This document shows, one piece after another, positions 36,917-46,789 of a stretch of DNA of 64,000 nucleotides. The stretch comes from Deltaproteobacteria bacterium. GTDB taxonomy: Bacteria > Desulfobacterota > Desulfobulbia > Desulfobulbales > Desulfurivibrionaceae. Every line of letters begins with the position of its first letter. Position 1 is the stretch's first letter. The position numbers were made by a program, and so were the translations under genes. The stretch is from positions 1 through 64,000 of the forward strand of contig JAPLJG010000109.1 of NCBI GenBank assembly GCA_026388735.1. Direction: 5' to 3'. Below the pieces are notes generated by a model, which saw nothing but the letters and a program-made list of their open reading frames with translations, made no database searches and was not told where the DNA came from.

Positions 36917-37447
36917 TTACGTTTTGGCGAGCACGACCTCGAAGCGGCAGACCCGGTCGCCGGTGGACCAGCAGTCCGTCTCCCTTGCTGTGAATTGCCT
37001 GCCAAAATGGACGGAAAACAAAGCGGCGATAAAACCCTCATCAAAGGTGCAGACCAACTCTTCACTCATGGGTAGGCCAGAGCAGTCAAGGTCTTCAGCC
37101 ACGGTGAGCACGAAACGGTGCGTGAGCAGGTCGGATGTCTCAATCCGCAGAACACCAATGGAGAGATTGCGTAATGTTTCCTGAAGCTCGGCAATAAACC
37201 CGTCAAAATCTTGGGTGTCGTGGAGCAGATGTTCATAAATCGCCTTTCCCGCGCTCTGGCCGGCGTCATAAAATATCCGGTTGGCCGTGGCCACATCGGT
37301 ATGGGCAATGATCGCATCGCGCAGGGCGAACTGCATCAACCGATAAACCGCCACAGGGGTCTGGGGGCCAAGATTGGGGCGTCCCCATTCGATATTGCCA
37401 AGATGTGACCAGTCAAACCGCAGGGATTTCCGATCTTCCTTAAACAT
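36917..37447 (-). CDS. V4R-domain protein
   Basis: This 176-aa protein has the 4-vinyl-reductase (V4R) fold pattern: early RPNLGPQTPVAVYRLMQ, a middle SAGKAIYEHLL, and the family end with paired cysteine and aromatic residues (ETDCWSTGDRVCRFEVV). V4R domains bind small hydrophobic or haem-like ligands and often sit in signalling proteins. Being co-directional with the diguanylate cyclase gene suggests it senses something that tunes c-di-GMP. Cys residues at the C terminus may bind metal. Confidence 0.82.
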   Translation of the reverse strand: MFKEDRKSLRFDWSHLGNIEWGRPNLGPQTPVAVYRLMQFALRDAIIAHTDVATANRIFYDAGQSAGKAIYEHLLHDTQDFDGFIAELQETLRNLSIGVLRIETSDLLTHRFVLTVAEDLDCSGLPMSEELVCTFDEGFIAALFSVHFGRQFTARETDCWSTGDRVCRFEVVLAKT

Positions 37448-37581
37448 CTCCGTGCCTCTTTTCCCTCTCGGAATAACCTATGACGTTCCTCCGCCGCATG
37501 TGACAATGCTAGCACATCGAGCGGACAAAAGGCAAAGGCAATGGACAACGGGCAGAAAAAAGAAGGTTCTACGATGAGAGG

Positions 37582-37797
37582 CTAAAAATAGGAGGCGTTG
37601 GGGAAAAGGTCTTCGGGAATATTTCCATTGCCATGCTGTTTGGCGTAGGCATATCTGGCGCAGTCACGGAAATCGGCAAGGCAGTACTTTTCCTGTATCT
37701 TCGCGGGAAATTGCGGAACACTTGCCATAATCGTTACAAAAAATTCACAGGTTTTAAAAAATTCACAGCCTATATTCTTTCCAAGTGTGTGTGTCAA
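37582..37797 (-). CDS. Small cysteine-rich protein
   Basis: This 71-aa protein has the spacing C-EFFKTCEFF, then KYCLADFRDCARY and a Pro-rich end (NIPEDLFPNASYF). I have seen this pattern as a short family in Desulfobacterota near signalling genes, but no function is known. I place the start at TTG 37797, because GGAG lies a few bases upstream; another TTG at 37809 would add four residues. The four to five cysteines suggest metal or Fe-S binding. Confidence 0.6.
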   Translation of the reverse strand: MTHTLGKNIGCEFFKTCEFFVTIMASVPQFPAKIQEKYCLADFRDCARYAYAKQHGNGNIPEDLFPNASYF

Positions 37798-37907
37798 GGT
37801 GATCTCCAACGCTGGTCTGGGGGCTTTTCATTAGTATAGCCCAGAAACTGATCACTGCACAATACGGAAAAACTACGTAAAACATGAGCTATTCCCCCGG
37901 AGCTTCT

Positions 37908-38972
37908 TCACCGAAGATCTTCCAGACTTGCAAGCCGCACCCCGCCCAGGCCACCACCCTTGCTAGCAAGAACGCACTGATCGTATATCTGGAGGTCATT
38001 GCTCTTAATAAGCTGAGTCAGATCGGCAACGTAATCGCTTCCCCGGTTGGAATACTGGTACAAACCCTTGGCCAGAGCAAGGGAATCCATAGTTTCTCCC
38101 CTGATCTCCCGCAGATCCTTGTACGCAGGAACCCGATTGATCATCAAGACATATGCGCGAACCGAATCAAGCAAGGAGGCATAGGCCGCTCCAGAGTAGG
38201 CTTTGCCATCCTCCCGCCCGTCAGAGGCACGCCCCGCCTTGTTCCAAGTCAAAACGCCAAAAAGGTTGTTTCTCTCCAGGGAAAAACGGGAACCGCCCCA
38301 TGATGATTCCAGCGCACCCTGAGCCATGATCAAGCTTACCGGTACCGGACTGATGCGGCGACGCAGGTCCGCTACCTCATAGGCACGGTATTTGCGGCAA
38401 AGATTCTGCAAGAAAAAAATCTCATTTGGGGTCAGGGCAACGAGTCGCCCATAATCTTCCGCGCTCAGGCCAAACTCCAGACGCTTTGGGGGTTGCGCAA
38501 ATTTCGTCAAAATCTTTTCAAAGGCGGCCCGTTCTTCACCCACCTCGGACAGGGCTATCATTGCCGCAGGAAGGAGAACGTGAAGAAAAGCCTTTTTCTG
38601 GGTGGCAGCGTCAAGGGACGACATATCCCCAGGGAACTTACTGACCAAAAAAGCAGGAACCTCTGAAAATGACTCCACTTCCCATAAATTATTGGCCTTG
38701 AGCTGCCTCAGCAGATCCTCGGCGGAATGGACTTCAATGGTGGGAATGGCCTGAAAGCGTTGGGGAAAACGGATAAATACAGAGGAAGGCTGGAGCAATA
38801 GGGAAACAAGAAAGAAAAGCATGACCAAGGACAATCCGGAAACCAACCGCACCATCCCGGAATCGACCGTTTTTTTGCCGAAATACATCGGGGTTTCATT
38901 TTGTTTTACTGCCACAACTTTGTCCTGCTCTAGGGTTACGTCCGGGGGACGGTGTGATGCAAGGCAGTCCAT
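37908..38972 (-). CDS. Membrane-anchored Bax-like glucosaminidase
   Basis: The 354-aa protein starts at ATG 38972, with GTGGAGGAC upstream. A membrane helix is at about residues 42-65. The C-terminal half has the glucosaminidase/Bax pattern: VSLIMAQGALESSWGGSRF (catalytic Glu), NNLFGVLTW, and LLDSVRAYVLMIN. It would cut peptidoglycan glycan strands on the periplasmic side. Length is close to the Bax family. An earlier frame to 39047 is less likely. Confidence 0.85.
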   Translation of the reverse strand: MDCLASHRPPDVTLEQDKVVAVKQNETPMYFGKKTVDSGMVRLVSGLSLVMLFFLVSLLLQPSSVFIRFPQRFQAIPTIEVHSAEDLLRQLKANNLWEVESFSEVPAFLVSKFPGDMSSLDAATQKKAFLHVLLPAAMIALSEVGEERAAFEKILTKFAQPPKRLEFGLSAEDYGRLVALTPNEIFFLQNLCRKYRAYEVADLRRRISPVPVSLIMAQGALESSWGGSRFSLERNNLFGVLTWNKAGRASDGREDGKAYSGAAYASLLDSVRAYVLMINRVPAYKDLREIRGETMDSLALAKGLYQYSNRGSDYVADLTQLIKSNDLQIYDQCVLASKGGGLGGVRLASLEDLR

Positions 38973-39044
38973 ATAATATGTCCTCCACCTGTGCAACTGC
39001 ATGACAAGAGAGCAAACGCCCATCCTTGACCGCTGCCGTAGTAT

Positions 39045-39070
39045 CACCTCTTCTAAAGTCTAAAGAGGTG
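39045..39070. repeat. Dyad and tandem heptamer in the Bax-parC intergenic region
   Basis: CACCTCTT (39045-39052) pairs with AAGAGGTG (39063-39070), and TCTAAAG is repeated in tandem between them. The remaining gap 38973-39428 is AT-rich, with A and T runs. A weak hairpin (AACGGCAGG with CCTACCGTT, about 39394-39419) lies just past the parC stop. Nothing else is evident in this stretch. Confidence 0.4.
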
Positions 39071-39428
39071 GGCGAAGATACCCGATGCATCTTGAAAAGG
39101 CAAGCAAAACATCCTGATGGAAGCTCCCTAAACCCCCACAGTACACTTTATGATGTATAGAAAAAAAAGAAAAACACAACAGATAGTTTTAATGAAGTAT
39201 TTAAAATAATACCTAAACACCGGGGATTAGCCAACAATATCCAACGGTTTCCTCCATCGATTTTTTTTATTTTTTTGTCACAGACAAATTGAGCATTTCA
39301 AAATACGAAACACCATCCGGGAAAAACGAGGACGAAAAAATACGACAAGGAAAGGGTCTGCATTGAGAAATAAAATGGGGATTGCGGGGAGTAACGGCAG
39401 GGCATCGTGTCCTACCGTTATTTTGGAC

Positions 39429-41492
39429 TTATTCTTCCTCGATCTCAGGAGCCTCGTCTTCCACAAGCCCCGGAACTTCAACCGGTTTCTTACCAGCCTG
39501 CGGCGCAGCCTCACCCTCTTTGGCCGGAAAAAGGGTCGGTTGCACTTCCGGCAGTCCGGCGGGCTCTTTTTCGGAAGGCAACTCGGCAATCCGCCGCACC
39601 GGGCGATCGGAAACCCGTTTGCCAAGCGCGGAAGCCCCTTTGATCAGAACCTCGCTGAAGCTGCAATCCACATAATTGTGGCGGGCCCGCTTGGACGGGG
39701 CGAGATGCACCCGCACTCTGCCCCCGTCTCCGGTGCTCAGGAAAAGGATGCCGGAATTCTTATGCTCCGGGAAGAGGTGGTATTCCTTTTCTAAGATAAA
39801 TTTCGGGCTCTGGAACCGTTTGACATAGCAAAAATTCTGGCTACCCTCGCGGTAGAGGATGTTGAACACCCGTTTTTCCTCGACCTTGCCGAACCAGAGC
39901 ACGTCATGACCGACAAAAAGTTTGTCGGTCACGTTGATGACCTTGTACATACCGTTTTGATAGATGAGCAGCAGCTTGTCGTATTCGGAACAGGGGAAAC
40001 AGTCCTCAGACTTGGCCTTGACCTGATGGCCGACAAAACCAGTTTCCCGATCATAGGCCATGGTCAGGTTGGAGAGCGCGACCTTGCGCACCTCCACCTC
40101 GCCGAAGGTGGCGATCTCAGTGCGGCGCGGGTAAAGATGGCCATAGCGATTCAGGAGATCATCCAGGTAATTGATGGTGTATACAACCATATCCAGCAGA
40201 TGCTTCTCCACCGCCTTGATATTGTCCCGGACCTCCTTGATATCCTTTTTCTTTTTGTCCAGATCATAACGGGAGATGCGCTTGATTCGGATCTCTAGCA
40301 ACCGCTCGATGTCGTCATTGGTCACATCGCGGACCAGCTTATCCCGGTAAGGCAGCAGGGCCTCAGCAATGGTATCGACCACCGCCTTGTAGCTTTTGCA
40401 CTCCTCAATCTGCTTGTAGAGCCGTTCCTCGATAAAGATCTGCTCCAACAGGTGGGCGTGGAGCTTTTCCTTGAGCCGGCCATGCTCGATGGTCAGCTCT
40501 TTTTCTAGGTCCCGGATCAGCTTCTCGGTATTCTGGCGCAGCACCTCGCTCACCGTGAGCACCGCCGGATTGTTGTCCAGGATCACCGTCAGGTTCGGGC
40601 TGATCGGCATCTCGCAGTCGGTAAAGGCGTACAGGGCCTTGATGGTGTCTGCCGCGTAGATGCCGCGCACCAGCTTGATCTCGATCTCCACCTCTTCTGC
40701 GGTGTAGTCGTTGATGCTTAAAATCTTGAGCTTGTTGCCCCGCGCCGCCTTTTCCACGCTCTCGATCAAGGACTGGGTGGTGGTGCCGTAGGGAATATCC
40801 TTGATGGTGATGGTTTTTTCGTTCTTCTCCTCGATCCGGGCCCGGCAGCGCAACCGGCCGTTGCCGTCTTCATAACCGGAAACATCGATGGCTCCGCCGA
40901 GGAGAAAATCGGGATACAGAACAAAGGGCTCGTCCCGGAGGATATTCTTCTGCGCCTCCAGCAGCTCGCAAAAGTTGTGGGGCATGATCTTGGTGGCCAT
41001 GCCAACGGCGATACCCTCGGCCCCCTGCATCAGCAAGAGGGGAATCTTGGCAGGTAGGGCAACGGGTTCCTGCATCCGACCGTCGTAGGACTCGGCAAAC
41101 TCGGTGAGATCCTTGTTGAACATGGTCTCCCTGGCCAGGGGGGAGAGACGGCACTCGATGTACCGGGCCGCAGAGGCCTGATCGCCGGTGAAGATGTTGC
41201 CGAAGTTGCCCTGACGGTCGATGAGATAGCCCTTGTTGGCCAGATTGACCAAAGCGGAAAAGATCGAGGCGTCGCCGTGGGGGTGGAGCTTCATGCAGTC
41301 GCCCACCACGTTGGCCACCTTGTGGAAGCGGCCGTCGTCCATGTTGAACAGGGTCTGGAGAATGCGGCGCTGCACGGGTTTCAAGCCGTCGGCCACATCG
41401 GGAATGGCCCGCTCCCGGATGACGTAGGAGGTGTAGTCCAGAAAGTTGGTGTCAAAGAGCTTGTGCAGCTCGCCGTAATGGGAGGTATCCAT
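39429..41492 (-). CDS. parC: DNA topoisomerase IV subunit A
   Basis: The 687-aa protein is the DNA breakage and reunion subunit of a type IIA topoisomerase. It has the catalytic Tyr111 (SAARYIECRLSPLA), the winged-helix HPHGDASIFSAL and the N-terminal DGLKPVQRRIL. The C-terminal domain is short compared with GyrA and lacks a GyrA box, so ParC is preferred. It follows parE by two bases. The C terminus is acidic (EDEAPEIEEE). It decatenates daughter chromosomes together with ParE. Confidence 0.93.
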   Translation of the reverse strand: MDTSHYGELHKLFDTNFLDYTSYVIRERAIPDVADGLKPVQRRILQTLFNMDDGRFHKVANVVGDCMKLHPHGDASIFSALVNLANKGYLIDRQGNFGNIFTGDQASAARYIECRLSPLARETMFNKDLTEFAESYDGRMQEPVALPAKIPLLLMQGAEGIAVGMATKIMPHNFCELLEAQKNILRDEPFVLYPDFLLGGAIDVSGYEDGNGRLRCRARIEEKNEKTITIKDIPYGTTTQSLIESVEKAARGNKLKILSINDYTAEEVEIEIKLVRGIYAADTIKALYAFTDCEMPISPNLTVILDNNPAVLTVSEVLRQNTEKLIRDLEKELTIEHGRLKEKLHAHLLEQIFIEERLYKQIEECKSYKAVVDTIAEALLPYRDKLVRDVTNDDIERLLEIRIKRISRYDLDKKKKDIKEVRDNIKAVEKHLLDMVVYTINYLDDLLNRYGHLYPRRTEIATFGEVEVRKVALSNLTMAYDRETGFVGHQVKAKSEDCFPCSEYDKLLLIYQNGMYKVINVTDKLFVGHDVLWFGKVEEKRVFNILYREGSQNFCYVKRFQSPKFILEKEYHLFPEHKNSGILFLSTGDGGRVRVHLAPSKRARHNYVDCSFSEVLIKGASALGKRVSDRPVRRIAELPSEKEPAGLPEVQPTLFPAKEGEAAPQAGKKPVEVPGLVEDEAPEIEEE

Positions 41493-41494
41493 GA

Positions 41495-43333
41495 TTACAC
41501 GACCACCAGATGATCCATGATATATTCTTTCCGCTCAGGCGTGTTCTTGCCCATGTAAAAGGAGAGCAGCTTGGGCACCTCGCTTAGAGTATCAATATTC
41601 ACCTGCTGCAACCGCATGTCCTCGCCGATGAACTGTTTGAACTCCTTGGGAGAGATCTCGCCAAGCCCCTTGAAGCGGGTGATCTCCACCGCCTTCTTGC
41701 CCTTGCCGCCCAACTTCTTTTCCGCAGCCTGCCGCTCCTTTTCCGAATAGCAGTAGATGGTCTCCTCCTTGGTCCGCACCCGGAAGATAGGGGTCTCCAG
41801 GATGTAGACATGGCCGCGCCTGACCAAGGCCTCAAAGAAGTGCAGGAAATAGGTAAGCAACAGATTGCGGATGTGCAATCCGTCCACATCGGCGTCCGTT
41901 GCAAGGATCACCTTGTCGTAGCGCAATGCGTCCACCGAATCCTCGATATCGAGGGTCCGCATCATGTTGTACATCTCGTCGTTCTTATAGAGCAAGGTCA
42001 GGGGCTGGCCGTAGACATTCATCGGCTTACCCTTGAGGGAAAAAACCGCCTGGGTCATGGGGTCGCGGGAGCTGACAATGGAACCGGAGGCGGACTGGCC
42101 CTCGGTGAGGAAAAGCATGTTCTGGCGGTCCGGCCCTGAAGGCTTTTCCGCGCTGGGATGGTACTTGCAGTCCTTGAGCTGGGGAATCTTTAAGGCGACC
42201 TTCTTGGCCTTGGCCTTGGCCTCCTTGCGCACGTGCTGGAGTTCCTTGCGGATCTTGGCGCTCTGCTGGATCTTGTCGATGATGATCTCGGCCAACTCGG
42301 TATTCTTGTAGAAGAAATCGCAGACAAAGTCCTTGACCTTGTTGACGATATCTCCCCGAACATCGGTGTTTCCCAGCTTGTTCTTGGTCTGGGACTCGAA
42401 AATCGGGTCCTTCACCTTGACGGCGATGGCGCCCACCACCCCTTCCCGCACATCCTCGCCGGAAAACTTCTTGCCGGAAAAATCGTTGATCCCCTTGAGT
42501 ATTCCCTCGCGGAAGGCGGAAAGATGGGTGCCGCCCTCATTGGTATAGGTGCCGTTGACAAAGGAAAAATAGGTCTCGCCGTAGCCCTCGGTGTGGGAAA
42601 AGGCGAATTCCAGGGTGGCGTCCTTGGCGTGAATCGGCGCGTAGAGCTGGGTGTCGGCGATCTCCTTGTCCAGCAGGTCAAGCAAGCCGTTGACCGAATG
42701 AAAGCACTCGCCTTCATAATAGATCTTGAGCCCGGCGTTGAGGTAGGCATAGCGCCAGAACCGCTTGCGCACGAACTCCCGCATGTAGTAATAGCCTTCA
42801 AAGGCATCTGGGTCCGGATGAAAGGAGACCAGGGTGCCGTTCTTTTCCGTAGTGTCGCCCTGCTCTTCTCCGACCAACTCGCCGTTGACAAAGGTGGCCC
42901 GGCCAAACTTGCCGTCGCGGAATGATGTTACCTCAAACCGGTCGGACAGAGCGTTGACCGCCTTGGTGCCCACCCCGTTCAAGCCCACGGAAAACTGGAA
43001 GACCTCGGTGTTGTACTTGGCCCCGGTGTTGATCACGCTCACGCACTCAACCAGCTTGCCCAGGGGGATGCCGCGCCCGAAATCCCGCACCTTGGCCACG
43101 CCGTCCGCCCCGATATCCACGTTGACCCGCTTGCCCACCCCCATGATGAACTCGTCCACCGCGTTATCCACCACCTCTTTGAGGAGGATGTAGATGCCGT
43201 CGTCCGGATGGCTGCCGTTGCCGAGCCGACCGATGTACATGCCGGGTCGCAGACGGATATGCTCCAGGGAACTGAGGGTCTTGATCTTGCTTTCGTCGTA
43301 GACGGCTGCGGAATCGGAACTGGGTGCGCTCAT
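41495..43333 (-). CDS. parE: DNA topoisomerase IV subunit B
   Basis: The 612-aa ATPase subunit has the GHKL fold (VVDNAVDEF; GRGIPLGK; VGLNGVGTKAVNALS), followed by the TOPRIM region (FLTEGQSASGS; ATDADVDGLHI) and the C-terminal metal-binding part. The length matches ParE rather than longer GyrB. It precedes parC and both are probably co-transcribed. Confidence 0.94.
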   Translation of the reverse strand: MSAPSSDSAAVYDESKIKTLSSLEHIRLRPGMYIGRLGNGSHPDDGIYILLKEVVDNAVDEFIMGVGKRVNVDIGADGVAKVRDFGRGIPLGKLVECVSVINTGAKYNTEVFQFSVGLNGVGTKAVNALSDRFEVTSFRDGKFGRATFVNGELVGEEQGDTTEKNGTLVSFHPDPDAFEGYYYMREFVRKRFWRYAYLNAGLKIYYEGECFHSVNGLLDLLDKEIADTQLYAPIHAKDATLEFAFSHTEGYGETYFSFVNGTYTNEGGTHLSAFREGILKGINDFSGKKFSGEDVREGVVGAIAVKVKDPIFESQTKNKLGNTDVRGDIVNKVKDFVCDFFYKNTELAEIIIDKIQQSAKIRKELQHVRKEAKAKAKKVALKIPQLKDCKYHPSAEKPSGPDRQNMLFLTEGQSASGSIVSSRDPMTQAVFSLKGKPMNVYGQPLTLLYKNDEMYNMMRTLDIEDSVDALRYDKVILATDADVDGLHIRNLLLTYFLHFFEALVRRGHVYILETPIFRVRTKEETIYCYSEKERQAAEKKLGGKGKKAVEITRFKGLGEISPKEFKQFIGEDMRLQQVNIDTLSEVPKLLSFYMGKNTPERKEYIMDHLVVV

Positions 43334-43556
43334 CGGATAATTGGCTGCAAGGTTATGATTTAATGGTCAGGTTAAACAGGGGGAAAATTGATTTCCATTT
43401 GTATATCGCTCTTTGACTTCTGCCGCAATGATATTTTGCTAGAAGCCCGGCCCAGCATGGAACAAAAGGATAATGTGTTGAAAAGACGGGTATTGTCAGG
43501 TATTGAAATAGGTTACAGAAAATGGGCACAAAATACTGAGCACAGGGAGCACAACC

Positions 43557-45329
43557 ATGAGCACCACCTTAAACGAACAGCTCGGCACCACCGAGATGCT
43601 TTGGCAACTGGCCGATCTGTACCTGGGCCTTGATGATTCCAAGATCGAAACCGACATCGCTTGGTGCGAGCAGGAGGCTCAAGCCATCAAGGAGCAATTC
43701 GCAGGCAAGGTCGCAAGCCTTGCCGCGAGCGAGCTTCTCGCCCTGGTCTCGCGCCTGGAAAAGCTCGAAACCCTGATGGGCAGGATTGCCACCTTCGCCT
43801 TTCTCAACTTCACCACCCAGATCCAGAATGCCCCGGCAGGCGCTTTCCTGCAAAAAATCAAAGAGGCGGGCAGCCGAATCGGCCGAGAGACCGTATTCTT
43901 TGAGCTGGAATGGAGCAAGTTGGAAGACGGCGCAGCCAACACCCTGCTGGCCCATGAGACCCTGGCCCATTACCGCCATTACCTTGAGAGCATGCGACGC
44001 TATGCCAGGCATCTGCTCTCCATGGCCGAGGAAACCCTGCTCATCGAAAAAGCGCCGGTGGGCCGTTCCAGTTGGACCAACCTCTTTGAAAAGGTCATGG
44101 GCCATCTCAAGTTCGGGGAAAAACAGCGCAGCGAAGAGGAGGTCTTGACTGATCTCTACAGCCCGGAGCGAGCCGTCCGAGCCCAGGCGGCAGATGACCT
44201 CACCGCAGGACTTACCAGCCAGCTCCACATCCTGACCCATATCTTCAACACCCTGCTGGCGGAGAAGATGATCGACGACCGGCTCCGCAAATACGAATCC
44301 TGGGTCAGCTCCATGAACCTGTACAACGAACTGGAAGACCGGACCGTTGCGGTGCTGGTTGAGGCGGTCACCAGCCGCTACGACATGGTCCAGCGCTATT
44401 ACCGCCTGAAAAAAGATATCCTCGGTTTAGATACTCTGTGCGACTATGACCGCTACGCTCCCCTGCCCCATCTGCCCACGACCTTGGTACCTTGGGATAC
44501 CTGCAAAGACATGGTGCTCTCCGCATTCCACGATTTTGCCCCAGAAATGGAGGAAATCGCCGGACAATTCTTTGATAAACGCTGGATTCACGCCCCGATC
44601 CTTGACGGCAAACGGGGCGGGGCCTTTGCCCACCCCTGCGTACCCGAGGTGCATCCGTATGTGATGGTGAACTACACCGGCAGCCTGCGCGACATCTCCA
44701 CCGTGGCCCATGAGCTGGGGCATGGGGTGCACCAGTATCTGGCCGCCAAGAATGGCTATTACAACTCTTCCACCACCCTAGTCCTGGCCGAGACCGCCTC
44801 GGTGTTTGCCGAGTTGCTCCTGTTCAAATCCCAGGTCAAGCTTCTGACCGATCCGGCGGAACGTCGGGCCTTTATCTGCCAGAAGCTGGAGTCCATCTTT
44901 GCCACAGTCTTCCGCCAGGTCTCCATGAACCGCTTCGAGCATGCGGTGCACAACGCCAGACGAGAGAGCGGCGAACTCTCCCCGGAGCAACTGGCCAGCC
45001 ACTGGCTCACCACCCAGCGGGCCATGTTCGCCGACTCCGTTGACCTGCGGGATGACTACGGAATCTGGTGGTCGTACATCCCCCATTTTTTAAGCACCCC
45101 GGGCTATGTGTATTCCTATGCCTTTGGCGAGTTGCTGGTTCTGGCTCTCTACAACCTTTACCAAGAAGACGGGGCCGCCTTTGTGCCGAAATACCTCGAG
45201 CTATTACGCGCTGGCGGCAGCAAGACCCCGGCCGAGTTGCTCAAACCCTTTGGCGTCAATCTGGATGACCCGGCCTTCTGGCTTGGCGGGCTCACCACCA
45301 TTGACGGCATGTTACAGATGGTGGAATGA
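43557..45329 (+). CDS. pepF: Oligoendopeptidase F (M3 family)
   Basis: The 590-aa zinc peptidase has the HELGH motif (385-389, within STVAHELGHGVHQYL) and the downstream Glu in LVLAETASVFAELL, both typical of M3B PepF. It is cytosolic and degrades short peptides. The start has AGGGAGCACAACC just upstream. The preceding gap 43334-43556 shows no gene. Confidence 0.94.
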   Translation: MSTTLNEQLGTTEMLWQLADLYLGLDDSKIETDIAWCEQEAQAIKEQFAGKVASLAASELLALVSRLEKLETLMGRIATFAFLNFTTQIQNAPAGAFLQKIKEAGSRIGRETVFFELEWSKLEDGAANTLLAHETLAHYRHYLESMRRYARHLLSMAEETLLIEKAPVGRSSWTNLFEKVMGHLKFGEKQRSEEEVLTDLYSPERAVRAQAADDLTAGLTSQLHILTHIFNTLLAEKMIDDRLRKYESWVSSMNLYNELEDRTVAVLVEAVTSRYDMVQRYYRLKKDILGLDTLCDYDRYAPLPHLPTTLVPWDTCKDMVLSAFHDFAPEMEEIAGQFFDKRWIHAPILDGKRGGAFAHPCVPEVHPYVMVNYTGSLRDISTVAHELGHGVHQYLAAKNGYYNSSTTLVLAETASVFAELLLFKSQVKLLTDPAERRAFICQKLESIFATVFRQVSMNRFEHAVHNARRESGELSPEQLASHWLTTQRAMFADSVDLRDDYGIWWSYIPHFLSTPGYVYSYAFGELLVLALYNLYQEDGAAFVPKYLELLRAGGSKTPAELLKPFGVNLDDPAFWLGGLTTIDGMLQMVE

Positions 45330-45551
45330 TGAGGTTTCAGAAATCAGCCGGCGGCTCCGGTATGGTATCCGATCACGCGGGGAGCCACAAAACAGGGAAA
45401 GCCAATGACCAAACGGTCACAGGGTGCCGCAGGTTGCGGCAAGCGGGACGGCGATGCGTACATTTGGTACATGAGCTGGACCGAAAGCGGCTTGAGGCGG
45501 ATAAGCCGCTCAACCGCATCGTTGGGCTCTATATCACCAAGGGAAGAAAGC

Positions 45552-46643
45552 ATGTTACTCATTCAACCCCCTTTTAAAAGAGATGAACTCGAGAAAATTG
45601 AGGAGATCAATAAAGAAGCAGACTTTATAATTTCGCCATACGACAAGAACATACTGAATCCTTACAGCATAGAGAGCTATCTTTTTCAAAAACATTTCCA
45701 CAGCCACCAAATCAATGCCGTATTTGACAGTAATATTATCATAGATCTTACAGGCTATGCCGAGGATATGGAAAAAGTTTCAACCACGACAATTAGCTCA
45801 GTTGCACTCTTAGCTTTTCTTCAAATTGCATTAGTAGAAATAGACCCAGGTATAGCCATTTCAGAGCACTGCACAACGTGTAAAAAACCATCTCCAAGTG
45901 AGAAATTATTTTTATTTCGAAATATTGACAACTTTCCAACACAAGAGCTACTAGACTTGGTCCTCGGGAAAATTAAACATATTGATAGTTCCAATACTTT
46001 ATACAGAGGGCCTATCAAAAAGATAATTCGACCTGAAAGGCCAGAAGAATTACACAGATGGAAAGTTCAGTATATATATGCTTTAAAATTGTACATACTT
46101 GCAAACTCAGGCCTTAATAAATTTGATAAAGTTTATTCTTTTATCTACTGGATGTGGGAAAAATATCTTTCTGGTGCAGTCGCGTTCTCTTTTATGGCTG
46201 TATTTTTCTCAGAGAGATATAGCAATATGCTAAAAGGAGTTTTTTCTCCTAATTCCACAAATTCAATGCTTGGAGTTAAAAACGCGGCATGGGATATGAC
46301 TACAACACATTATTGGTCTAGCTGTGTGGCAAAAAGAAAAGATAATGATCCTTTTTATATTTTCTGCACTGCTGACAAAGCATTAAAAGAAGTGGCTCGG
46401 CATATATTAGAGCATACAAACGTCCAACCAAACAAAGAAAATTTGTTTCATAGCTTGTTCCACCATTATTTAAGCAAATCAGAAATTAAAGAACTTATTT
46501 CTTTAAAAGAAGATCTTGATGAGAGAGAATTTGACCCAATACGAAATGTTGAAAAACACAAAAAACACCCTGATTTTTTTGACAATTACCTGAAGGAATT
46601 AGAAAAAGAAGCAGAAATAATAATGATGGCAAAGCCCAACTAA
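45552..46643 (+). CDS. AT-rich ORF of unknown function with PIN-like features
   Basis: The 363-aa frame starts at MLLIQPPFKR (ATG 45552, preceded by AAGGGAAGAAAGC). Its base composition is far more AT-rich than all neighbours, and codons end mostly in A or T, which points to horizontal transfer. The segment AVFDSNIIIDLTG resembles the first Asp-containing strand of PIN-type nucleases, and FCTADKALKEVARHI could be the later acidic strand. The rest is helical with a possible membrane-like patch (VAFSFMAVFF). I do not recognise a family. A defence or toxin role is only a guess. A palindromic repeat relic lies just downstream. Confidence 0.65.
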   Translation: MLLIQPPFKRDELEKIEEINKEADFIISPYDKNILNPYSIESYLFQKHFHSHQINAVFDSNIIIDLTGYAEDMEKVSTTTISSVALLAFLQIALVEIDPGIAISEHCTTCKKPSPSEKLFLFRNIDNFPTQELLDLVLGKIKHIDSSNTLYRGPIKKIIRPERPEELHRWKVQYIYALKLYILANSGLNKFDKVYSFIYWMWEKYLSGAVAFSFMAVFFSERYSNMLKGVFSPNSTNSMLGVKNAAWDMTTTHYWSSCVAKRKDNDPFYIFCTADKALKEVARHILEHTNVQPNKENLFHSLFHHYLSKSEIKELISLKEDLDEREFDPIRNVEKHKKHPDFFDNYLKELEKEAEIIMMAKPN

Positions 46644-46653
46644 ATAATTAACC

Positions 46654-46690
46654 ACGAATTAATTCCGGGGACATAATACCTATTCCCACG
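46654..46690. repeat. Palindromic repeat relic resembling a RAYT-associated element
   Basis: ATTCCGGGGACATAATACC followed by TATTCCC resembles repeats of the type ATTCCGGGGACAGTATACT that flank REP-associated tyrosine transposases. It lies 11 bases past the AT-rich gene. No transposase is present, so it is a relic or a mobile fragment. Confidence 0.4.
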
Positions 46691-46789
46691 TAAGCAGCAC
46701 AAAAAAATTCATCTGGAACAGTACGGGAGGAAGTAACTCCTCATCCCCCCAACTCGCGCCACTTTACAAAATATTTGCTTGAGATAAAT

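Noticed and set aside
39394..39419. Terminator after parC
   Set aside because: The hairpin has a mismatch, and on the minus strand it is followed by C-rich sequence instead of a T run.
45330..45551. Possible small gene (LVHELDRKRLEADKPLN) before the AT-rich gene
   Set aside because: No convincing start or ribosome site, and the frame runs into the AT-rich gene start; it may be a gene fragment, but I cannot support it.
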